DNA from: Streptomyces tailanensis
Lineage (GTDB): Bacteria; Actinomycetota; Actinomycetes; Streptomycetales; Streptomycetaceae
Length of the DNA: 64,000 nucleotides
Direction of reading: 5' to 3'
NCBI RefSeq assembly: GCF_008386495.1
Contig: NZ_VTHJ01000039.1
Coordinates: forward strand, 1 to 64,000
The stretch's first letter is position 1. Each line of letters begins with the position of its first letter. The notes under the pieces are model-generated. The model searched no databases. It worked only from the letters and a program-made list of their open reading frames with translations, and had not been told where the DNA came from. Position numbers and translations under genes: made by a program. Shown piece after piece: positions 25,572 to 33,363 of this stretch.

Positions 25572-26078
25572 TCACAGCAGGGCGAGGAGCTGCTTGGTGT
25601 GGCCCGGCAGCTCCACCTCCGCGAGGCCCGTGACGATGTCCCGCAAGGGCATGGGCTGTTCGACCAGGGCCGCACCGTTGGACAGGAGCCGGGTGGGTAC
25701 CGGTGTGTCCAGCTCGGCCTCGCTCAGGGCCCCGGGACCGGCGAGTACGCAGAGGGCGTCCCCCTGGACGCGGATACGGTCCCGGAGGCCCGCGTTGCCG
25801 CCGGCGAGCGCGATGGCCCGTTCGATGGTCCAGGTGTCGAGGGCCAGGCGGTTGTCGTACGTCGTGTCGGCTCCCGCGGCGACGCGGGACACGGCGGCGA
25901 GGGTGGCGGCGTTGACGAGGGTGACGTGGGCCAGGATCTGGTCGGCGTTCCACTCGCCGGGCGGTGGGGCGAGGCCGGGGTCGGCGCCGGGGCCCGGACC
26001 GTGGCCGCCGGAGTCGGCCACGGTGGCGGCCGCGTCCAGCAGCGCGCGGTAGGCGTCGCGCAGCGCGGTGGTGTCCAT
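25572..26078 (-). CDS. DinB/maleylpyruvate-isomerase-like small protein
   Basis: The 168-residue protein resembles the DinB-like four-helix fold: MDTTALRDAYRALLDAAATV, then PPPGEWNADQILAHVTLVNAA with a His in the position of a metal ligand, and a C-terminal LPGHTKQLLALL. The second and third metal ligands of the family are not obvious, so activity is uncertain. The frame is open upstream through the ArsR fusion, and the ATG at 26078 is chosen because it lies between the genes. It is 44 bp from the ArsR-SRPBCC gene on the same strand and is probably co-transcribed. Confidence 0.6.
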   Translation of the reverse strand: MDTTALRDAYRALLDAAATVADSGGHGPGPGADPGLAPPPGEWNADQILAHVTLVNAATLAAVSRVAAGADTTYDNRLALDTWTIERAIALAGGNAGLRDRIRVQGDALCVLAGPGALSEAELDTPVPTRLLSNGAALVEQPMPLRDIVTGLAEVELPGHTKQLLALL

Positions 26079-26122
26079 GGTGTGGTGTCCTTTCCCTCGT
26101 CTGTTCTCTGTCCGGCCGTCTC

Positions 26123-26932
26123 TCAGGCGTGCGCGTCGTGCATCTCCCAAGGCGCCTGCGGGAGGACGTCGCCGGTCTCCAGCAGGGACTTGAGGTTCGC
26201 CAGTACGGCGGGCCAGCCCTGCGAGATCCCGTTGAACATCTCCTCGTTGGGGAGGTTCTCGTGGGTCACGGTGAGGCGGACGATGTCCTGGTGCGGTTCG
26301 ACGAGGAAGGTGACGACCGACGGCTCGCGCGGCGACTCGGGGTCGGGGATGTCGTCGAAGGTGATGACCAGGCGGGTCGGGGGTTCGGTCGCGATCACCT
26401 TGCCGACGACGTCGACCTTGCCTGATCCGTCCACACGCCGGTGCTCCCAGGTCGAGCCCGGCTGCCAGTCGGAGATGTTGGCGTGTCCCCAGTAGCGCGC
26501 GGTCAGGTCGGCGTCCGTCAGGGCCTGCCACACCTGCTCCGCACTGGCGTGGATGTAGGTGACGTAGACATAGGTCGGCACGGAGGTGGTTGCTTCGGTC
26601 ATGGCGAGTTCCTCTGCCTTCTGCTTGATGGCGCTGATCGCTTGCAGCCGGGGCCTGTCGAACCCCGAGATCCAACGCTCCTCGATCTCATGGATCGGCG
26701 TCGGATTCAGGTAGTGCAGCCGCTCCCGGCCACGCCGTACGACGGTGACGAGGTTGGCCCCGACCAGCACGTCCAAATGCTGTGTCGCCGACTGCCGAGC
26801 CATGTCCAACTGCTCGCACAGCTCCCGAAGCGTCTGCCCGTTCCGCTCGCGCAGCCGGTCGAGCAGCAGCCGCCGGGTGGGATCGGCCAATGCCTTGAAG
26901 ACGGCGTCCATCGCGACTACCTCATCACTCAC
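26123..26932 (-). CDS. ArsR-type regulator fused to an SRPBCC (AHSA1-like) domain
   Basis: The 269-residue protein joins an ArsR winged helix (residues about 8-100: VFKALADPTRRLLLDRL, LRELCEQLDMARQSATQHL, RRGRERLHYLNP) to an AHSA1/SRPBCC ligand-binding domain (about 117-260: IHASAEQVWQALTDADLTARYW). In many genomes these two are separate, adjacent genes; here they are one chain, so ligand binding could directly gate DNA binding. GTG at 26932 is assumed; an ATG eight codons inside is possible. A palindrome lying between its -35 and -10 boxes points to autorepression. Confidence 0.88.
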   Translation of the reverse strand: MSDEVVAMDAVFKALADPTRRLLLDRLRERNGQTLRELCEQLDMARQSATQHLDVLVGANLVTVVRRGRERLHYLNPTPIHEIEERWISGFDRPRLQAISAIKQKAEELAMTEATTSVPTYVYVTYIHASAEQVWQALTDADLTARYWGHANISDWQPGSTWEHRRVDGSGKVDVVGKVIATEPPTRLVITFDDIPDPESPREPSVVTFLVEPHQDIVRLTVTHENLPNEEMFNGISQGWPAVLANLKSLLETGDVLPQAPWEMHDAHA

Positions 26933-26938
26933 CCCATC

Positions 26939-26969
26939 ATTATGCAGGTATCTGCCTGCGTAATGTCAA
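26939..26969 (-). promoter_or_regulatory. Promoter with embedded operator for the ArsR-SRPBCC gene
   Basis: On the minus strand TTGACA (26964-26969) and CATAAT (26939-26944) are 19 bases apart. The spacer is an inverted repeat, TTATGCAGG at 26940-26948 facing CCTGCGTAA at 26955-26963 (eight of nine pairs). This is the expected arrangement for ArsR autorepression. Confidence 0.75.
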
Positions 26970-27071
26970 CCGACGGTGGGCCACCAGTGAGGGACCCACG
27001 ATTGTCATGGGCACCCCCTAAGCCGATCGCCTGATCGACTGCTGATGCATGAGAACCGGGGGAGCGGCGCG

Positions 27072-27803
27072 ATGAGTGGTAAGGGACGAGTCGGCGCGTC
27101 CAGGCGATGGGCATGGGCCGTAGCCGTGGTGGTCAGCACACTGGCGGGTTGCGGTGGCGGCGACACGGCAGACAGGGCCGATGCGGGAGGAGGCGAGTCG
27201 CCGGGAACGTCCGAGAGCCTGTCGCCGGGCAAGAACGCGACCGACCAGCCCGAACCCGACAAGCTGCCCCCGGCGCGCACGCCGGTGCTGCACGTGGACG
27301 GCGCGTACACGTACACCGTGCGGATCCTCGACGCCAAGACCACGGTGGACGTCCCCGGCAACCCTCCACCGGTCGGCACGATGGTGCTCGCCCTGCTTCT
27401 GCGCGTGGAGGCCGAGCCCCGCGACCGCAGCATCCACGCGCCCTACGCGGCGCTGTCGATCGACTATCCGAGCCGCAAGGGCGACCTGAATTCGGACATC
27501 GGGACCGTACTCGACTACGGGACGCCGTACTTGACCGAGGATCAGATGCTCTACGGCGGCGAGGGAGCGAAAGGCATCGACTCGGTGTTCGGCACCCTCC
27601 AACCGAACACCGTGTACTACCACTGGGCCTGGCAGATCGTCTCGGAGAAGGCGAATCTGGAGGGCGCCACCCTGTGCGAGGCGGAGGTCTCGGGGGCCAG
27701 CTGCATCCCCATCGGTGACATCACCACCGCCGAATCCCGACGCGGGGGTTACTCGCCGCCCTTCTCGGTCCCGGCGTCGGTCCGGCTGGCCAGGCGCTCG
27801 TAA
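27072..27803 (+). CDS. Putative lipoprotein
   Basis: The 243-residue protein has a lipoprotein signal: basic start, hydrophobic core WAWAVAVVVST and lipobox LAGC with the lipidated Cys at residue 27. A Gly/Ser/Pro/Asp-rich linker follows (about 28-75), then a beta-rich domain (DGAYTYTVRILDAKTTVDV, LLLRVEAEPRDRSIHAPY) that ends with two Cys (TLCEAEVSGASC), probably a disulphide. It resembles extracytoplasmic immunoglobulin-like lipoproteins with no assigned role. The ATG at 27072 has a GGGGAG ribosome site. The 3' end overlaps the convergent DNA-binding gene by 55 bp, so the true C-terminus may have shifted. Confidence 0.7.
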   Translation: MSGKGRVGASRRWAWAVAVVVSTLAGCGGGDTADRADAGGGESPGTSESLSPGKNATDQPEPDKLPPARTPVLHVDGAYTYTVRILDAKTTVDVPGNPPPVGTMVLALLLRVEAEPRDRSIHAPYAALSIDYPSRKGDLNSDIGTVLDYGTPYLTEDQMLYGGEGAKGIDSVFGTLQPNTVYYHWAWQIVSEKANLEGATLCEAEVSGASCIPIGDITTAESRRGGYSPPFSVPASVRLARRS

Positions 27804-28219
27804 CGCTGCCGGGCCGCCTGGGGGGACTGGAGGCCGAGGCCGAAGGCGATCTCCGGCCAGGTCATGCCGCGGCCCCGGGCCATCTCCAGCAGCCCGGCCT
27901 CCAGTTCGTCCATCTCGCCGCGAGCGAGCGGAACGAGGCTCAACGCGGCGGTGATGTCCGCGCGATCCACCTCCGGTTCACCGTCTTCGAGCAACGCCGC
28001 GCCGCTGAGCAGGAACGACACCAGCCGGATGGCCTCGTGCGGGCCGAGCACATGCGGATGGACCTGCCGCCGCCGCTGCCCGTCCGTCGCCGCGTGCCGC
28101 TCGGCGATCCGGAAGAGGGACGTGTACGTGCGCTGCGCCCGCGCCTCGTCCGCGCTCGGCGGGGTGAAGGGGGCGTCGGAGTCGGCGGCGTGCGGCTGCG
28201 AAGAGGAGGAGGACGACAT
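27749..28219 (-). CDS. Small HTH-containing DNA-binding protein
   Basis: The 156-residue protein has a Ser-rich start, a helical middle (EAIRLVSFLLSGAALLEDG) and a C-terminal helix-turn-helix-like stretch GMTWPEIAFGLGLQSPQAARQRYERL of the kind seen in small Streptomyces DNA-binding proteins. ATG 28219 is preferred to the open frame start at 28243, since the latter overlaps a palindrome. The target is unknown; the palindrome at 28240-28251, just upstream, suggests self-regulation. Confidence 0.65.
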   Translation of the reverse strand: MSSSSSSQPHAADSDAPFTPPSADEARAQRTYTSLFRIAERHAATDGQRRRQVHPHVLGPHEAIRLVSFLLSGAALLEDGEPEVDRADITAALSLVPLARGEMDELEAGLLEMARGRGMTWPEIAFGLGLQSPQAARQRYERLASRTDAGTEKGGE

Positions 28220-28239
28220 ACGTCCAGCATCCGATGCAA

Positions 28240-28251
28240 ACAACTTGTTGT
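28240..28251. promoter_or_regulatory. Palindrome upstream of the HTH gene
   Basis: ACAAC-TT-GTTGT forms an inverted repeat 21 bp before the ATG of the minus-strand HTH gene. It resembles the core of the larger palindrome at 43520-43537 (ACAACATGTTGT). Confidence 0.35.
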
Positions 28252-28287
28252 CAACGGACTATTTCCATCCTGGCTCCGCTGTCGCTG

Positions 28288-28827
28288 TCACCGCCGCCCG
28301 CCGAACTCCCACTCATGCACCTCGATGACGTCGTACACGTCGTACACGTCGTACACGTCGTACATGTCGTACACGTCGTACCCGTCCGACGTCAGCACGG
28401 CCCGCGCCGCATCCGGCTCCGGAGCCCGGACCAGCGCCGCCGTACCCAACCAGGTGTCCCCGTCGTCTGACAGCAGCGGCCCGTACGCGATCAACTCATC
28501 GCGCCGGGCGGCCGGTACGACGAGGTCGGCGCCCGGCCCGGATCCTGACCCCAGCCCGAGGACGAGGTACCGGTTGCCGCCGTCCCGTCCGCCGGGGACT
28601 CCCACATCGTGCGGCCCAGCAGGTTGCGCCATCGCCGTAGCGGTACGTCCCGGTACACGCCGGCCTGATGGTTCGGCTCGTCGAACGCGAACGCGCGGGC
28701 GGCGGCCGGATCCGGCAACTCGACGATGTGCACACTCCCGGTGGGCGTCTTCCCGTCCTCGCCGAACGTCGGCCCCCGAGCGATCAGCTCCGCCTCGTAC
28801 CGATCCATGTAGGACCAGTGCTGCACC
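28288..28827 (-). pseudogene. Broken YciI-family (YCII) gene
   Basis: Two frames together give one YCII-type protein. The first (from 28827) reads VQHWSYMDRYEAELIARG and continues to GRTMWE. The second reads PGGRDGGNRYLVLGLGSG and continues to the end EVHEWEFGGRR. Comparison with the usual text at the join (WEFPGG) indicates one missing base near 28593, a frameshift. The expected N-terminal 20-25 residues are replaced by stem-loop repeat copy B, which abuts the QHWSYMD codons. A 9-bp repeat has also expanded the C-terminal part. The gene is therefore damaged at three places. Family recognition is from memory. Confidence 0.65.
28330..28383. repeat. Six 9-bp tandem repeats inside the YCII reading frame
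   Basis: GTCGTACAC is repeated six times from 28330, with one-base changes in copies four and six. On the coding (minus) strand it encodes Tyr-Asp-Val repeats (YDVYDMYDVYDV), absent from the family as I know it. The unit is a multiple of three, so the frame is kept. Confidence 0.95.
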
Positions 28828-28893
28828 AATTGGCAGATCAGTCCCACCGGATTGCCGTAGATGAGGCATCCCACTGGGACGGATCTGCCAATT
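28828..28893. repeat. Stem-loop repeat, family copy B, at the truncated end of the YCII gene
   Basis: Arms at 28828-28846 and 28875-28893 (AATTGGCAGATC at the outside) pair at 18 of 19 positions around 28 bases. It is the longest-armed of the three copies and begins exactly where YCII homology stops. Confidence 0.85.
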
Positions 28894-28932
28894 ACCGCCC
28901 GAGCGGGCCCCCGCCTGGCCCTCCGGCGCGCC

Positions 28933-29562
28933 TCAGTCGCCCCCGCCGCCCCCGCCGCCCCCGCCGCAACCGAAACCGCCGCCCGAGCCGGTGTCCGAAC
29001 CCGAGGAGAAGTCGTCGTTGTCGTGGTCCAGGGCCTTGCCCATGCGGATCAGCGCACGGCCCAGGCCCGACGGAATCGGCTGGACGCCGACCACGCCACG
29101 TCGGACCGGTCCGCTCGGGAGGACGGCGGGGCCGTCGAGGACGTACGCCGGGACGTTCCCGTCCCGTTCCGCCGCCCGCAGTCGCCGCCTGCCCGCGCGG
29201 GTCAACCGGCGGCGTGACCCCGTCACCAGGCCCTCCGCCGCGAGTCGGCGGCCGATCTCCTCCACCACCGGGGAACGCTGCAGGGCCGTGTGTACGGCCA
29301 CGACACTCCTGCTGTGCAGGCACGACGCGATCACCGCACGTTCGACCGGATGCCGGGGCCGATCCCCGCCCATGGAGCTCACAGCACCCTCGGTCGCACG
29401 TATGCGCGAGGCGCGTACCTTGAGCAGCCCACGCTCGGCCAGCGCGATCACCGCGCTGTCGGCCACCCGGTGTGCCCCGCCCGCCAGGAACGCGATGTCG
29501 TACGTGTCCAGCGCCCGGGTCCCCGCACCGGCCGCCACACTTCGCCGAAAGGCCATCCTCAT
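28933..29562 (-). CDS. TIGR04222-like protein with Gly-rich tail
   Basis: The 209-residue protein has the pattern LDTYDIAFLAGGAHRVADSAVIALAERGLL and HPVERAVIASCLHSRS, then GRRLAAEGLVTGSRRRLTRAG. It ends with about nine glycines and a single Cys (FGCGGGGGG), which is the layout of TIGR04222 domain proteins. Most relatives have membrane helices; none is obvious here, so it may be a soluble variant. ATG 29562 was chosen for the GAAGGGGG run upstream, although the open frame continues to 29607. The function is unknown. Confidence 0.65.
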   Translation of the reverse strand: MRMAFRRSVAAGAGTRALDTYDIAFLAGGAHRVADSAVIALAERGLLKVRASRIRATEGAVSSMGGDRPRHPVERAVIASCLHSRSVVAVHTALQRSPVVEEIGRRLAAEGLVTGSRRRLTRAGRRRLRAAERDGNVPAYVLDGPAVLPSGPVRRGVVGVQPIPSGLGRALIRMGKALDHDNDDFSSGSDTGSGGGFGCGGGGGGGGGD

Positions 29563-29873
29563 CTCGGACCCACCCCCTTCGAACACCCCGCTTGCCCGCA
29601 GTGTCACCGAGCGGAACAGCCCATAACCCTCTCCCGCCCACTTCAGAGCAACACTTGAGCTTCCCGGCCGACAGCGCCCCCGCCCGCCCCATCGCCCCCA
29701 CTGGTAAATATGGAGGTATTCAGCGCGCGCACCTGGCGGGGATTTCTTCCGTCCCGCAGCTGGGAATCTCCCCGAGGAGTACCCTGTGCCGGGACCCCGG
29801 CCCGATTGCGGCGAGCCGGGGTTCCAATGCTGCGAGGAGAGGATTTCCTCCCCGTTTCAGGACGCGGTCGGCG
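29563..29873. other. Gene-free 311 bp with a probable terminator hairpin
   Basis: No gene is supported. A hairpin at 29791-29825 (arms of 11 bases with one G-U pair) lies 50 bp beyond the stop of the minus-strand His-rich gene and is probably its terminator. A lower-GC segment near 29700-29720 (GTAAATATGGAGG) may carry promoter elements for the TIGR04222-like gene, but I see no clear boxes. Confidence 0.5.
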
Positions 29874-30440
29874 TCAGCGGTGGTCGTTGTGGTGCTTGTT
29901 GTGGTGGTCGTGGTGGATGACGCGGAAACTGCCCACAATCAAGTCGCCCGCAATTTGCCCGGGGCCTGTGCTGGTGGAGCTGTGAGGGCCGACCGTGGCA
30001 ACGGCGGGACCGTTGTCGCAGGTGATGCCGTTGAAGAATTCGACCGTCTTCTCGCTTTCGTTTCGGATGTTGAAGTTGGTGGCGCCGACCGTGCTGGTGG
30101 CCACGTTGACGACGGCGATACAGGAGCCCGGCACGGCAGCGTATGGACGCTCGTTGATGAGAATCCGGCCGTGGTGGTGGTGGTCGTTGTTGCCGTTGTT
30201 GTCGTTGTTGTCGTGCTCCTTCCTCCTCTCGTCGTGTTCCTCGTGCGCTCCCGTACCACCGAGCGGCGCTGCCGCGGGGGCGCCGGCGGCGGGGGCGGGC
30301 TTCTCGACGACGACCGGGGCCGACTTTGGGGTCGACTTGGGGGTCGATTCCAGGGCGGAGCTGGCGTAGGTGACACCTGTGGCGGTCGCTACCGCCACGC
30401 CGACCGAAGCGGCGATCACTGTGATCGTACGAGTGCGCAA
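29874..30440 (-). CDS. Secreted His/Asn-rich protein of unknown function
   Basis: The 188-residue protein has a signal peptide (MRTRTITVIAASVGVAVATATGVTYA) and a linker with KSTPKSTPKSAP. A strongly polar stretch rich in His, Asp and Asn follows (HDNNDNNGNNDHHHHGR, about residues 76-92). A compact domain with two Cys (GSCIAVVNVATS and GITCDNGP) comes next, then a second His-rich end (VIHHDHHNKHHNDHR). The two clusters suggest binding of Zn, Ni or Cu outside the cell. The start is TTG at 30440, chosen because AAGGAGAAG sits at the correct distance and no ATG or GTG is in frame nearby. No regulator is linked. Confidence 0.65.
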   Translation of the reverse strand: MRTRTITVIAASVGVAVATATGVTYASSALESTPKSTPKSAPVVVEKPAPAAGAPAAAPLGGTGAHEEHDERRKEHDNNDNNGNNDHHHHGRILINERPYAAVPGSCIAVVNVATSTVGATNFNIRNESEKTVEFFNGITCDNGPAVATVGPHSSTSTGPGQIAGDLIVGSFRVIHHDHHNKHHNDHR

Positions 30441-30776
30441 TGCACTTCTCCTTCTCTCCGTGACGTCGGCTGGAGCCGCCGACGATCACGAACGTAAATC
30501 CGTGGATTTCCGCTGTCATCTCGGAGAAGTCCGGGGGCGGTATGAAAATAGGACTGAATGGCCCTATCGATGGTCACCCTGGCGGATGACGAACCAGGTG
30601 GCCTGGTGGGCCGTCAAAGTCCCTTAATGGCTGGATAATTCGGCGATCGCGAGCCGCTAACCATGCCGAGCTGACATGCCGTCACCCCATCGGATGTGCC
30701 GTTGGCGATAGTCAGGGCCTGATTTCCCGTCAGTCCGGTGGGCGGCTGACGCATCTGACGGCCTATCGTGGAGGGC
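30441..30776. other. Gene-free 336 bp between divergent genes
   Basis: This spacer is AT-richer than its neighbours, especially 30540-30660, and presumably holds promoters for the His-rich gene and hemC. A TATCGT box at 30764-30769 precedes the hemC ATG. I see no RNA gene and no strong palindrome. Confidence 0.5.
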
Positions 30777-31712
30777 ATGGCCACTCCCGAGCTCATCCGC
30801 ATCGTCTCCCGTGACTCCCCCATGGCCCTCGCCCAGGTGGAGCGGGTGCGGGCCGAACTGGCTGTGCTGCGTCCGGGGATACGGACGACCGTCGTGCCGG
30901 TGAAGACGACCGGGGACAAGTGGCTGGGCGACCTGGCGAAGGTCGAGGGGAAGGGGGCGTTCACCAAGGAGGTCGACGCGGCGCTGGTCGCGGGGGAGGC
31001 GGACCTCGCGGTGCACTGCGTGAAGGACATCCCCGCCGACCGGCCGTTGCCGGCCGGGACCATGTTCGCCGCGTTCCTGAAGCGGGATGACATCCGTGAC
31101 GCGCTCGTGCACCCCGGCGGGCTCACGCTCGACGAGCTGCCGGCCGGCACCCGGATCGGCACCTCCTCGGTGCGCCGCGTCGCCCAGCTCGCCGCCTCCC
31201 ACCCGCACCTGGACTGCGTACCGTTCCGCGGCAACGCGGGTCGGCGGCTGCGGAAGCTCGCCGACGGTGAGGCGGACGCGTTGCTCCTCGCCGTCTCCGG
31301 GCTCGAACGGATCGGGCGGCGGGATGTGATCAGCGAGGTCCTGGACCCGGAGACGATGATGCCGCCGATCGGCGCCGGCATCCTCGCGCTCCAGTGCCGC
31401 GAGGGCGACACCGACCTCATCGAGACCGTCAGTGACCTCGGCGACCCCGACACGCACCGCGAAGCCACCGCCGAACGCATGTTCCTGCACGTTCTCCAGG
31501 GCCACTGCAACAGCCCCATCGCCGGCTACGCCCGTACCGAGCGGGGCGGTGAACTGTCGCTGCGCGCAAGCGTGTTCACGCCGGACGGCAAGACCGTGCT
31601 CAACGCCCACGAATGGGCCGGGCGCCTCGACCCGGCCACCCTCGGGACCTCGGTCGCCGTTGCCCTGTTGCGTCAGGGCGCCCGCGACCTCATCGACACC
31701 ATCCCGCACTGA
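30777..31712 (+). CDS. hemC: Hydroxymethylbilane synthase (porphobilinogen deaminase), stand-alone copy
   Basis: The product (311 residues from ATG 30777) has the HMBS layout: LIRIVSRDSPMALAQVERV, a catalytic Asp region CVKDIPAD, FRGNAGRRLRKLADGEADA and the dipyrromethane-cofactor loop QGHCNSPIAGYA with the Cys near residue 244. The cofactor loop is GHC where most enzymes have GGC, and the RGN motif continues AGRRL instead of VDTRL or VQTRL. It would condense four porphobilinogens to hydroxymethylbilane in tetrapyrrole synthesis. No other hem gene is nearby, so this may be a second, divergent copy. A GTG nine bases upstream is an alternative start, but TATCGT placed seven bases before the ATG favours a leaderless start. 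Confidence 0.82.
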   Translation: MATPELIRIVSRDSPMALAQVERVRAELAVLRPGIRTTVVPVKTTGDKWLGDLAKVEGKGAFTKEVDAALVAGEADLAVHCVKDIPADRPLPAGTMFAAFLKRDDIRDALVHPGGLTLDELPAGTRIGTSSVRRVAQLAASHPHLDCVPFRGNAGRRLRKLADGEADALLLAVSGLERIGRRDVISEVLDPETMMPPIGAGILALQCREGDTDLIETVSDLGDPDTHREATAERMFLHVLQGHCNSPIAGYARTERGGELSLRASVFTPDGKTVLNAHEWAGRLDPATLGTSVAVALLRQGARDLIDTIPH

Positions 31713-31721
31713 ACCTCGGCG

Positions 31722-33236
31722 CTACCGCTCCTTCGTCTCCTCCAGCACCGTCCGCCCTAGCAGCGCGTACCGCTCCGGTGCCCGGCGCTTGAGGTACTGC
31801 GCGTACGCGATGCCGCCGACCGCGATCAGCGCGACGATCCACGGCGTCGCCCGCAGGACGATGGACCCCGACTCCGGGCCCGCCGCGACACCCATGTTGG
31901 ACACCAGCAGCACGACCACCGCGAGCATCGCCACGCCGCCCACCAGCGGAGCGGCCAGCGTCCTGAACCAGTGGCGGCTCTCGGGGTGGTGGGAGCGGAA
32001 GTAGGCCAGGACGGCGAAGGAGCAGACCGCCTGGACGACGAGGATGGCCATCGTGCCGAGGATGGCCAGCAGGACGTACGTACCGGTGTACGGGTCCTTG
32101 TCGGCGAGGGCGAACGCGGCGAGGAGGACGCCGGTCACCGCCGTCTGGACCAGGCCCGCGATGTGCGGGGAGCCGTGGCGGGGGTGCGTGCGGCCGACGG
32201 TGCGCTGGAGGGAGGGGAGGACGCCCTCGCGGCCCAGCGCGTACAGGTAGCGCGCCGCGCAGTTGTGGAAGGCCATGCCGCAGGCCAGCGAGCCGGTGAT
32301 CATCAGCCACTGCATGACGACGACCGCCCAGTGGCCGACGTACTGCTCGGTGGGGTTGAAGAACATCGCGAGCGGGTTCGCGGAGGAGGCCGCGGCGACC
32401 GCCTCCTGCTCGCCGTTGCCGATGATGGCCATCCAGGAGACGAAGACGTAGAAGATGCCGACGCCGAGGACCGAGATCATCGTCGCCTTGGGGATGATCT
32501 TCTTCGGGTCGCGGGACTCCTCGCCGTACATGGCCGTCGACTCGAAGCCGACCCACGACCAGAAGGCGAAGAAGAGGCCGAGACCGGCGGACGTGCCCTG
32601 GAAGGCGTTCACGGGGTTGACCGGGCCGAAGGTGAAGCCGTGCGGGCCGCCGCCGTGCAGGGCGACCGAGATCGCCATCGCGGCCAGGATCGTCACCTCC
32701 GTGGCCAGCAGGACGACCAGCAGCTTCTCCGCCACCGACACCCCGAACCAGGTCCCCATGGTGTTGACGGCCAGCATCAGGATCGCGAAAGCCCACCACG
32801 GGACGGCGACGCCTGTCTGGTCCTCCAGGGTCGTCGTCGCGAAGACGGAGAAGATGCCGATGAGGGCCGGTTCGAAGACGACGTACGCGAAGGTCGCGAG
32901 CAGTCCGGAGGCGAGGCCGACGGTGCGGCCGAGGCCGTAGGAGATGAAGCCGTAGAAGGCGCCGGTCGAGGTGATGTGCTTCGCCATCGAGGTGAAGCCG
33001 ACGGAAAAGATTGCCAGTACGACCATTGCGACGAGGTAGCTCGCGGGGGCGCCGATGCCGTTGCCGGACGAGACCATGAAGGGCACGTTGCCGGTCATCG
33101 CGGTGATCGGGGCGGCCGTGGCGACGGCCATGAAGACCACACCGAGCAGCCCGATCGCGTTGGGCTTGAGCCGGTGGACGGCTCCTTGGCCGTCGTCCGT
33201 CCTCGCCTTCGGGGCTACGCCCTCCTGAACTGCCAT
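31722..33236 (-). CDS. APC-family amino acid permease
   Basis: The 504-residue membrane protein has twelve or more hydrophobic segments and the APC start VHRLKPNAIGLLGVVFMAVATAAPITAMTGN. The loop FWSWVGFESTAMYGEESRDPKKIIPKA is the family's conserved E-containing motif after segment 5/6. It should import an amino acid or polyamine by proton symport. The ATG at 33236 gives the expected cytoplasmic N-terminus. It converges with hemC, with nine bases between stops, and there is a 501-bp gap upstream that holds a long inverted repeat. Confidence 0.9.
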   Translation of the reverse strand: MAVQEGVAPKARTDDGQGAVHRLKPNAIGLLGVVFMAVATAAPITAMTGNVPFMVSSGNGIGAPASYLVAMVVLAIFSVGFTSMAKHITSTGAFYGFISYGLGRTVGLASGLLATFAYVVFEPALIGIFSVFATTTLEDQTGVAVPWWAFAILMLAVNTMGTWFGVSVAEKLLVVLLATEVTILAAMAISVALHGGGPHGFTFGPVNPVNAFQGTSAGLGLFFAFWSWVGFESTAMYGEESRDPKKIIPKATMISVLGVGIFYVFVSWMAIIGNGEQEAVAAASSANPLAMFFNPTEQYVGHWAVVVMQWLMITGSLACGMAFHNCAARYLYALGREGVLPSLQRTVGRTHPRHGSPHIAGLVQTAVTGVLLAAFALADKDPYTGTYVLLAILGTMAILVVQAVCSFAVLAYFRSHHPESRHWFRTLAAPLVGGVAMLAVVVLLVSNMGVAAGPESGSIVLRATPWIVALIAVGGIAYAQYLKRRAPERYALLGRTVLEETKER

Positions 33237-33363
33237 CGGGTGGCCCCTTCCTGGTTGCCGTGATCGCCGCGCGCCGCACTGCCGCTGGACCGGAACTCTC
33301 TAGCCCGAATGAGTCGGCCAAGAGTCTCGGGGCGTTAAATGTTTGTCAACCAGACCTTTAGAA

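Noticed and set aside
28321..28383. CRISPR-like spaced repeats
   Set aside because: The 9-bp units are contiguous with no spacers, so this is a coding tandem repeat and not a CRISPR array.
29700..29870. Possible riboswitch upstream of the TIGR04222-like gene
   Set aside because: The hairpins are better explained as the terminator of the His-rich gene, and no known riboswitch core is visible.
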